Assembly (NCBI GenBank): GCA_963920575.1
Contig: OY986964.1
Coordinates: forward strand, 32,669,685-32,733,684
Direction of reading: 5' to 3'
DNA from: Narthecium ossifragum
Taxonomy: Eukaryota > Streptophyta > Magnoliopsida > Dioscoreales > Nartheciaceae
Length of the DNA: 64,000 nt
Position 1 is the stretch's first letter. Each line of letters begins with the position of its first letter. Below the pieces are notes generated by a model, which worked only from the letters and a program-made list of their open reading frames with translations, was not told where the DNA came from and ran no database searches. Positions 23,411 through 34,000 of the stretch are shown piece after piece. A program made the position numbers and the translations under genes.

Positions 23411-23863
23411 TATATACCTCTCTGCAAAAAAAAGATATAAAGTTTTCGAATTGTTTGTTGAAGTTAACATAGTAATATATATAGTATCAGAACAGACGTC
23501 AAAAAATTAGAACGTAGAAAACAACGGCCAAAATCGACATAAATATCGAACTCTCTAATCCAACGGCTGGTAATTTTCCATCACTCGGTGAACTAATTAA
23601 AGACCAGACTATGCAGTATGACTCGATAACGCCGTCCTACTGGCAAAAACTCGTCATGTGGTGTGCGTATTGTGGCTCGAGGCAGGGGAGCAAATCCACG
23701 AGTGACACGTCACAAGTCTAGGCTAACAAACACTCTCCTCAGAGGACGAACATACCCGTCCCCCAACCCCACCCTCGGCGGATATAACCACCCGTCGCGC
23801 CCAACCCACACCCGTAATCCCTCTGGGCTATTGACGGAAAGGAGCTAAAGGAATCAGTTCGCT
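23411..23863 (+). promoter_or_regulatory. Upstream region of the GPAT gene
   Basis: About 450 bases between the gag-only element and the GPAT start codon. No clear TATA box is seen close to the ATG; a weak GATATAACC lies near 23778. The promoter must be short or extend into the retroelement. Confidence 0.35.
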
Positions 23864-25778
23864 ATGCCGGCGGAACAGCGTACCTCGTTCCCGTCGGTGT
23901 CCAGGTGCGATCCCGGCGGCCGTGAGTCCCACTCCGTCGCCGCCGACCTTGATGGCACCCTCCTCGTTTCCCGGAGCTCCTTCCCTTACTTCTTCCTATT
24001 AGCTGTCGAGGCTGGCAGCCTCCTCCGTGGTGCTGCTCTGCTCTTCCTATCTCCCCTGATCCTCGCGGTCTACAAGCTCGTCTCGGAGGCCGCGGCGATC
24101 CAGATCCTCATCTACGTCTCCGTCGCCGGGATCCGCATCCGCGACGTGGAGCTCGCGGCCCGGGCGGTGCTCCCGCGGCACTACGCCGCGGACGTGCGCA
24201 AGGAGAGCTGGCGGGCGTTCCGCGGCTGCGGGGGGAGGCGGGTGGTGGTGACGGCGAACCCGACGGTGATGGTGGAGCCGTTCGTGAAGGAGTACCTGGG
24301 CGGGGATCGGGTGCTGGGGACGGAGCTGGAGGTGGATCCGAAGACGGGGAGGGCGACGGGGTTCGTCAAAGCTCCAGGGGTGCTGATCGGGAGGTGGAAG
24401 AAGGAGGCGGTGGAGAGGGAGTTCGGGAAGGAGGCGGGTCCCGATCTAGGGCTCGGGGATCGGGAATCCGATCACGCCTTCATGGCGCTCTGCAAGGTCC
24501 GTCCAGTACTTCCTTTGCTTGCCATTATAACGGCCGTGATAATATTTTTATAAACGGGAGGCGTTAGCTTAACTGCTTTTAAGTGAGATGTTTCTTTTGC
24601 TTCTTTGATCGGGATTCAAATTTAGATAACAATCTTCTAGAGATAATCTATTACATAATTCGATATATTATTAGTTGTTAATTTCATCTTAAAAATGGTT
24701 ATAATATATGTCTGCAAATTAAAATAAACAAAAAACAGCTTATTATAACTAGCATTTACGGGATGGGTTTGCTCTGTAAATTATCATGCCGACAAATTAA
24801 TTTCTAAACAGGAGGCATACATGGTGCTCCCGGACAAGAAGGCCGCGCGGGCGTCGCCGGCGGACTTGGACAGTCCCACCATCTTCCACGACGGCCGGAT
24901 GGTGCGTCGCCCAGACCCGCCGACGGCGCTGGTGACGCTCCTCTGGATCCCCTTCGGCTTCGCCCTCTCTGTATTCCGTGTCTTCTTCAACATCCCGATT
25001 CCACCCCACTTGGTCCGCTACACCTATGCGCTGTGTGGCATCAAGCTCCGCATCCGCGGACGCCTCCCGCCCCCGCCGTCCCCGGGCTCTCCCGGCTGCC
25101 TCCTCATTTGCAACCACCGCACCGCCCTCGACCCCATCGTCGTCAGCATCGCCCTCGGCCGCCAGGTGCTCGATCGATCACCTTCGCAACCACCTTTAAT
25201 TCTCACATTAACGTTGCAATTGTCACTAAAAATTGGAGCTTTGTTTGTGAGAGCAGGTGTCGTGCGTGACGTACAGCATCTCGGGTTTCTCGGAGCGCAT
25301 CTCCCCCATCCCGGCGGTGGCCCTGACACGCGACCGCGCCGCCGACGCCGCCCGCATCTCGGACCTGCTCCGCCACGGCGACCTCGTAATCTGCCCGGAG
25401 GGTACCACCTGCCGGGAGCCCTACCTCCTCCGGTTCTCCGCCCTCTTCGCGGAGCTCAGCGACCGCATCGTCCCCGTGGCGGTGGACACCCGCCAGTCCA
25501 TGTTCTACGGCACCACCGTCCGGGGGTGGAAGTTCATGGACGCCTTCTTCTTTTTCATGAACCCCAGACCCGTCTACGAGGTCACCTTCCTCGACGCCCT
25601 ACCCCCGGAGCAGACCTGCGCTGGAGGCAAGTCGGCCATCGAGGTGGCCAACCACGTCCAGAGGCTGATCGCGGGGGCCCTCGGCTTCGAGTGCACCACC
25701 CTCACCAGGAAGGACAAGTACATGAAGCTCGGAGGGAACGACGGCAAGGTGGAGTCCATCAAGAAGAAGGATTCGTAA
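23864..25778 (+). CDS. GPAT6: sn-2 glycerol-3-phosphate acyltransferase, GPAT4/6/8 (cutin) type
   Basis: Three exons (23864-24496, 24812-25165, 25257-25778), GT-AG introns, 502 residues, the usual family length. The N-terminal half is a HAD phosphatase-like domain with D28-L-D30-G-T and the GDRESD motif at 198-203, both intact. The C-terminal half is a PlsC acyltransferase with N312-H313-R-T-A-L-D318 (HX4D), PEGTTCREP at 376-384, and a conserved [15 protein letters not shown] block. Hydrophobic segments lie near 40-75 and 245-275, suiting an ER membrane enzyme. Family enzymes acylate glycerol-3-phosphate at sn-2 using hydroxylated acyl-CoA, and those with intact HAD motifs remove the phosphate to give 2-monoacylglycerol for cutin. 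Sequence such as [11 protein letters not shown] resembles GPAT4/6/8 and RAM2 rather than GPAT5/7; the exact paralogue is uncertain. Exons are markedly GC-rich compared with introns. Confidence 0.93.
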
Positions 25779-28013
25779 TGAAGACATATTGTATTCTTTT
25801 CTACTACGGTACGAGATCAGGGACATTTGTTTGTCACGTTTCCTGGGATTTATATGTTTGATTCTAGCTACGAGATTTTTCTCATGACCTGATTGATCTC
25901 TAGCTTTTTGTTGGTACATCCGAAAGCAAGCATTTTAATCTGTTTTCCCTTGATTTGGATGTTATGAATAAGCACGACCTGCAAACTATGATCATATATA
26001 TTATTATTATTTGTGCACAAATTCAAGTTAGGCGTGTTTGATCTCTTTTGAGTCATGCATTGTATTACTAACCAGTTTGTCCTTCTAGAGCAGTAAACTG
26101 GTTATACGGCATATATCCAATTAGATTTGGTCTATTAATAAGCTAAGCATATTTATTTTCTTTTCTCAGAAATTGGTCGTTAACTTTCTCTACTTAAGTG
26201 ATCGAGTTCAGCCCAATGTTGGACCATTTACTTGGTACGTTGGCTACTTCGCTTCGCTTGGTGATAACTTTCATGTACAGTTGTCAATAGAGATCATACA
26301 AGGAAAAATTAGGTTACATATCACATATTAAAATATTGAGACAAAAAAAGGGATTTATGAACAATGATTAGTCTCCGAACAGTAAGCTATCAGCTATGTT
26401 CATAACAAGATTTATGGCTAAAAGTTATTAGATCCTCCAGTTAAAATTTAACATTTATTAAACCAGTAATTAATTTGTGTGGTTTCGTTCACGAAAAGGA
26501 TACTCTTTTTCGCGAATAGGGTCCACAATTTTCTAGAAAGAAGAGCGGAGAATGGGGGACAAACTCCATTCGAATCGGAATATTCCCAAAGTTTCAGATG
26601 GTTGGTGTGAGAATCCGAGAAAACGTGTCCATTATTCTCACTTTTTGTTCCCAGGAATTATCATACCCTTGTATTTTTATTTTTAAACTACCTTCTCTCA
26701 CATTAAAAAACTATGTTTCTAATTACGTTTGGATATTTTGATGAACTCATGGATGTGAGTTTTGAAAACCATTATTATATTGGGCGTGTTTGGTTGGTTT
26801 GAAAATGGAGCTGAGTCAAATCATTTTAGTTGTTTTGATGGTGTTGAAGTGAGATTGAAATCACCTCAAGTCACTTCACCGTCCAGGTAAATTTAGTTTC
26901 CACTTTCGAATTTGACTTCGGACCAAAATCGTCCGAAGTCATTGAATTGGCTCGCTGGGGAGTGACAAATAATATTAATAATATCGTATTGTAATAAAAT
27001 ATTAATATAGTAGGTCCCACATGTTATGTGTCACATCGTGATTGGTATTTTTAAATAATTTTAATAATTAAAATATCAAAAATATTAATATTTTTAATTA
27101 TTAAAATTATTAAAAATATATATTAAATTATCAAAAAAATTATGAAATTGACCACAGCTGGGGGTGACCATATCTCCACTTCAAGCACCAACCACATCCC
27201 AGGACTCAAAAATTCTAGAAAATCACTCCCCAAAAAGTAACTCCAGTGAAGCTACCACTCACAAAATTACTCCACCTCAATTTACTTCTCAGCAACCAAA
27301 CGTGCCCATTCTGAAAATCAGTGACCTTATAGTATATCTTTGCTCTCACAGGATGAAAGGATTCTAATGGCAACCCCGACTCGGACAGAGAATATGTGAG
27401 CACGCATTTATATTAATATAATCCTAACTAAACATTCAATCAACCATCGTATTCTTATTCATCTTTTTCAAGCAAATATAATTTTCTAATCATATCATTG
27501 CTTTTAAACCAAAGACGAAAACTAAAATAAACATAATAACCCATGAGGAGTAATGTGTGTTTTGATATGAGCGCTAATTTGTGGACATGTGTATTACATA
27601 TGTCAATCGGTGGTGAGATATCGATTCTATCATCTAGTCTATCAGTAATGAGATACCGATGGAGTATATCAATTAATGGGTATCTCACTATCGGTACAAT
27701 TCAATCGGTAGTGAACTACCGATTCATTGATCTAGTCCATCGATATCTCACTATCACTATCGATGAATTAGATGACAGATGCCACCTGTGCATGTCTTTC
27801 TTCTTTTTATATATAATAATTAAGTCCCCTTATCCAAAACGCCAACGGCATGCCATTGTCATACTGTAATGATCCGAACTCGCATAGAACGCAGCAGGAC
27901 CCATATCATAATTCGTCAACGTTGATTTCTGGGTCCTCATATTAAAAGGAGTTCCCAAATCCCTTTGATTGGAATCCCCTCTTCTCCTCTTTTATTCATT
28001 CAGCGAAGCAGAG
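25779..28013. other. Intergenic DNA between GPAT and TIC32-like genes
   Basis: Contains the GPAT 3' untranslated region, a MITE (separate entry) and, at 27595-27790, several near-copies in both orientations of ATCGGTAGTGAGATACC-like words that could fold back. No gene is recognised. Confidence 0.5.
26782..27307. mobile_element. MITE with GGGCGTGTTTGGTTG ends
   Basis: The left end GGGCGTGTTTGGTTGG and the reverse complement of the right end GGGCACGTTTGGTTGC form a terminal inverted repeat. ATT lies just outside both ends. The interior is AT-rich with palindromic ATTAATATTTTTAATTATT words near 27050-27110 and has no transposase. The class is probably PIF/Harbinger-like, but the 3-base ATT flank is not decisive. 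Confidence 0.55.
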
Positions 28014-31000
28014 ATGTGGCCGTTTAGCAGCAAGGGCGCCTCCGGCTTCTCCTCATCCTCGACGGCCGAGGAAGTCACCCAGGGTTTAGATGGCTCCGGT
28101 CTCACCGCCATCGTCACCGGTCTCTTTCTCTCCATCTCTCCATCTCTCCTTCGTGGTTTATTTATCAATTCGTCGTAGGTTGTTTTTGTCCATGAGCGCA
28201 GTGAGTTGGTTTTTGGCAGGTGCGTCGAGTGGAATTGGAGCCGAGACGGCTCGGGTTCTTGCGTTGCGCGGTGTTCGCGTGGTGATGGCGGTGAGGAATC
28301 TGTCGGCCGGGGAGAGTGTCAAAGAAACGATTGTTGGGGAGGTCCCTAGTGCTAAAGTTGATGTCATGGAGTTGGATCTCACCACCATGGCATCAGTGAG
28401 AAAGTTTGCATCCGAGTTTAATTCCATGAATATTCCACTTAATATCCTCATGTAAGGCAGATTTAGAGCATTTTTTCCCTGGTTTTCTTGGAAGAAAGTC
28501 TTATGATTGATTAGTTCTAGTATTTCAGAGAAGTGTGAATTGTGTCCTGTGTGTTTGGCAGTAATAATGCAGGCGTTATGGCCACTCCGTTCCTGCTTTC
28601 GCATGATGGTATAGAGCTGCAGTTCGCCACGAACCATGTGGGTATGTCCTGGATTCGTTTTCATTGTCTGTGGTTTTTGCATAGTATTCTTTGTTAAAAA
28701 AGGTATGGTAATGCTAAATTACTCAACAATCTGTTGCAGAGTATCAATTTTAGGAGATTATCTGTGTCATTACTCTTTATTATTATCTTCTACCTCTAAA
28801 TGCTGTATAGTAAAAGGTGCTATGGATGTCTTTCTAGCATATCACTTGCCAATGGAATTTTTTAGTGCACGTAACTTTGCTGTTAAAGTGGAACTTCACA
28901 CGTTATTGTGTTTTGCAGGCCATTTTCTTTTGACAAGTCTTTTGCTGGACAATATGAAGGATACATCTTGTAAGAGCAAGCTCGAAGGAAGGATCGTGAA
29001 TGTCTCATCAGAGGGACACAGGTTCGCGTATCAAGAAGGAATACGCTTCGATAAGATAAATGATGAGTCAGGGTAATTCATAATCCTAAATAGTACAATT
29101 TTTTCTTGAATTTAAATGTTCTATTTGTAGACTAGTGCCATCTTTATCTTCCAATTAGATGGAAAACTAGATGACTGTAATTGTCATCATCTCCCATTCT
29201 AATTGTAGGTATTACACTATCTGTGCTTATGGGCAATCAAAGCTTGCAAATATATTGCACGCCAATGAGCTTACCAAGCGCTTTCAGGTAATTTTGAACC
29301 TAGATTTGATGCTTTCTGGATAATGGATATCTTGAAACAGCTTCTAAATTATGCTTTCTATAAAAGTTTGTTTCATCAAATTGTAACTTTGATTATATTA
29401 AAATTGCTTTATGAGGTGTGAGATAGGCTCCTGTGATGATTATTTGACCTCCTTTTTCTAGTCAGGAGCTTATGAATTTATTCTAGAACTCAGCATTTCT
29501 GTTCTTTTTACCAAGCTGAAAGCCTGACATGGACATTCTTCAGCAGCTGTTTGGCTAGATTTTTCATACTTGTGGGTTCATTTTAATCAAATCAGCCATC
29601 TAGTTTCTACCTTTGAGGGCCAAATATGCACCTGAATATAACTGACAAAACAGAATAAGGTTATTCCATAAACTATTACACCCATATTGTGTACACTATC
29701 GCCCAAAATAAGTATTTACTGCTTAGGGTGCTTATATGTATAACATTGTCTAGTGATGCCATGAACTGAGGCTGACACAGATATTATTGAAACAGCCGCA
29801 GACATTGCATAACAATTGTCTGTCGCACTTCAGCAATTGACTTTTGTTGTAAGTGATGCTGTCTTCTGTCATATTAGAGCACCACTTTTGTCTCAATCTC
29901 TGGAAATTTTGGCATTGGGTCAACGTCCCTCCACCATTGAGCACATATATTATTTTGTTTAGATTAGGTCAATCTTACATTAATTGCACACTCTTTTCAG
30001 ATGGCCTTGGTAAATATAACACAACACAGAGACGGGCTATTTTACAGTCTTCTTCTTAAGTTTTTTTTTGTTGCCAAGGATTCAAGAACTTGCTAGTTAG
30101 TGAAAGAGCTTTTCGATTTGAAGTTTGGTGCTTCATGTGGTACGTGAATGCTAGTCTACCAAAGGCTTCAGTTTCTGAGTTTTTTTATTTTAAATTTTCA
30201 ACTTTCACTGGAAGCATTTGGGCGAAATCCAATCTTGATTCTTGAATTATTAGGTCCTTCTGTTATTGTCCATTTTAAACCACTTGGTAACAACTACAAG
30301 TTGTCTTAAGATACCATAAAATGTTCTTAAGTTCTTTCGACAGAATGAAGAATCTATTTGGTCATGCCATTTTCCTTTTACCTAGTCTATTCTCTATTGC
30401 TGCCATGATTGAATGCCTTTTATACTAATACTTATATATTGGTTTAAACAGGATGAAGGGGTGGAGATTACTGCTAATTCTCTTCATCCAGGATCTGTGA
30501 TCTCAAATCTTCTTCGCTACCATAGTTTCATTGATGGTAAAACTTATATCTCAGTTAGTCTGCAATTCTTGAAGTTATTCTTGCTGTTAAATCTTCTTGA
30601 CAAATAGTACATTTGTACATACCTGCAATGCAAAATCTGAACAATTAATTTGTTTTGACTCTATCCGTGGTCTATCCAGTGTCATGACTCTAGGCATTGA
30701 TTCTCATGGTAACTACAGATTCCTAGTTTTTATGCAGAAAAAAGAATAACCACAACCAGTGGGGTACAAGCATTCCGTCATTCTACTATTGTCCCTTGTA
30801 GTTTTAGGATGATGTTATTTTTTTCACTATATGTAAGACTGGGTATATGGGAATCTTAGCTATGATTACAAGTCCTTCCCCATGACAAAGAAGAATATTG
30901 TTTGCCAATGGATTTTACTGTTCATGATGGTCAAGAAAGCATTCTACTGTCTTACAATAAGCCATGAACTTTACTGTACCATTGGTTGCGAAATGTAATT

Positions 31001-34000
31001 TAGGACTTCTGTATCCCATTATATCACTTCATCTGGAAGTCTTTTTGCTGCTGTGATCATGGAAGAGTTGGTCAGCATATGGATATGGTCACAGATTATT
31101 GCTGTGTTATGCCCAATATAGCTAGAGGATAATTTACACTGTACTTCAAGTCACATGCATTGTGGATTTCTACCTGTGAATGTTTTGAACTGATACTTGA
31201 AATGGTCTTTCAATTTGATGCAGTGCTTTCTCGGACAGTTGGGAAATTAGTACTGAAAAATGTTCAGCAGGTGAGTTTATGTTTGGTTAGTAGAGTAGAT
31301 TCTGTTGAAGCAACTGATTTTAGCATGTAGGGACATACTTACCCATGTACACACCTCCCACACATCCACACACACCCACAAACACAATACACAGATGTCA
31401 TTAATACCTCCAGACGTATATCAGTGCATTTTGCAGCATATATATAGAACTATCAGCAAGTGATGCTTAGCCGTAAAGTGCATGAGTTGATGAATGTTCA
31501 TCTCAAATCTCAATGTAATGTAAGGTTGTGATTTTGCATGATTCATGGCCCTTAATATAGCCTAAGGTGACCTTTTTCCTATATGTTTTTTTTAAATCTA
31601 CACTTTATGGGTCTGTATGCCAGTTACTAGTGCAAGGTTCCATTATTGTCTTGTTGATTATGCTAAATCGATATGCATAGTAATCTTCCCAGGTTCTTGG
31701 CTTCTATGATGCCGTCTAAATTATTATCTGTTAGGCAGACAATACTAGGTGGTGGACTTAACTGTAACCTTAGATAATTCTTGGACTGGACGCTGTAAGT
31801 TAATAGTATCAGTGGAATATAATACCCTAACTAATTAGTACAATTAGGAATGTGGCACATAACAAATGTCTTCATGCGAGCTTTGGTTGCAAATTTTAGA
31901 AGACATCTGTTTTAGATCTGCTATAAGACAGCAGGATCTACATTCACATAGCAGCCTCTTAAAATTTGTACCAGGAAAAGAATCCGGCCTAAACTAGGCA
32001 GCAATAACAATGTGATCCCACCCAACTTACACTGCTTTAGATGCCTTCATAAAATATAGTTGTGCAACAAAAACATTTTTTACCATCATACTGAAACTAA
32101 GTATTTGCTTTGCATTAGCACCAAATACCCCGTCTGAATTTGATCCTAGCTTATCTATGGCCTTAAATATCCTGCCACTGTTGGATCACTTTGCTCTGAA
32201 TCTGATTCCCTTACCCAAGCATCATGGTTTGATGTGAAAATGGAGTAACGCCTCCAGTTTGAATACTAAATAGAGTTTGGACAACCTGATACGATGCACC
32301 TTCTCAAGGGCTTTCGTACCGGGTCTCTTGCCTTATCTCAGATCCTCTTTAGCCAAATCTATGGCTAGGTCGAGAGATACCTTTAGAGTTTTAGGAGAAG
32401 GACCCTAGGTATTCGACGAGGAAGACGAAGACTAGAGGAGGAGACGGATGAGAAGAGGGATACCTTGCAGCTCCTCTAGGGTTGGCTGGCTTCTCTTGGA
32501 GATCCAAGCCTTGGAGAACGTGGTGGAGGGAAGCACGGCAGCCAAGAGGACACCGGGGACTTGGGGTTGGACGGCGGAGGTGGTTGGTAGCGGCGGTGAT
32601 GATAGTGGCGAAGGAGTGGACGACAGCGGAGAAGGAGACCGGTGATGCAGAAGGACCGGCTGTAGAGAGAGAGGAAGGTGGCTGGTGGATTATGAGGAAA
32701 CTAGGTTACAACTACTCCTATATTACTTCTACTCCTAGGATTTATCTCTACTAAATAATAACTCTCATAAATTCGTCCATCATTCATCTATATCCTAATA
32801 CAAACTACTAAGGTCCTTTTATAGAGACCTGACAGAGTCCTAATCCACTAGAAAAACCCCCTTGTTTAATTAGCAAGTAATAAGGTTTCAAACTCAACTC
32901 AACTTCCTAACTCAAAGGGACTCTTAATTAATTCCTAACAATCAAATATCAACTAGGACTCAATAAAAGACTAATGATAAATACTAATTAAATACTCTAG
33001 TTTGAACTAGGGAAGTCCAAGTCAAAATAGGAAAGAGGTTGAACCAGCTTGGTTCCTCTTCTGGGTTCGGGTCCAGTTGGTCGAGTCGGATCGACTCGTA
33101 TCACCCCCTTCCTTCAAAATTGGCCTTGTCCTCAAGGCCAGAGTCAGGTCAGGTAGGATGGCTCCATGTGGCTGGACCGAATCAACTTGCTGTTGTAGTT
33201 CTGGACTCGGTGGGGGAGAAACCAGGTCGATCCCATGTCGGGTCCAGTGGTAGCAGTGGCAGTGATGGATGAGCATCTGGCGGTCGATCTGACGGCTCAG
33301 GTAGCTCCAGGAATATGATCTTCAATGGCTCTCCTGGATCATCCTCATCATGTCCCATCAGTAGTGTTGCCCATGACCATAGGATGGGATCTAATCTCCA
33401 TGGTCTGATCAACTGTGCAGGGACTTGGCTTGAATCTGGGTCAAGCTGGCTTTGGTCCAATCTGAAGTGAGGATGGCTGGACCATGCTTCTGCTGCACTA
33501 GTCTGGGCTAGAAGTTGGTTGAACCAAGTTGAATCTTCAGCTGTGCTGAGTCGTACTCTGGTCCAAACCTGTCTGACTTGGTTGGCTCTACCGGTGTCAA
33601 TCTGGACTTGAGTCAGTTGAGCCAAACCGGTGTTACCATCATAGTCAGATCGGATCAGATTGAATATGGCATCTGAATAAGGAGGGTAGCTCCTTTGATG
33701 GCTCATATCAACCTTTGGATGCTTGATCAACGGTTGAGGATGTATCTGGATCACTTGGAGTTGATCTGGATGGTCCTGGTTGCTGGGGACTCTTGGATCA
33801 GGTTCAGATCGAAGATCGGAACCATTGGATCGAAGATCAAGCTGATCAAACGGCTGGATCAAGTTGCAGTCTTGATCGGACGGCTGAGAAGCTGCCGGAG
33901 CTGGATCAACGGCGGAACGAGGTCGCCGGAGTGTGGCAACGGCACAGGAAGCTTCGCAAGGACGTGAGGGTTCCATCCGTACGGTTTGATGGACGGATTG

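Noticed and set aside
24821..25861. 346-codon frame overlapping GPAT exons 2-3
   Set aside because: Reads through the intron at 25166-25256 into the wrong frame; the spliced version matches the family.
32448..32754. Pair of similar small frames here and at 35075-35381
   Set aside because: They are the same LTR sequence in two copies, not a duplicated gene.
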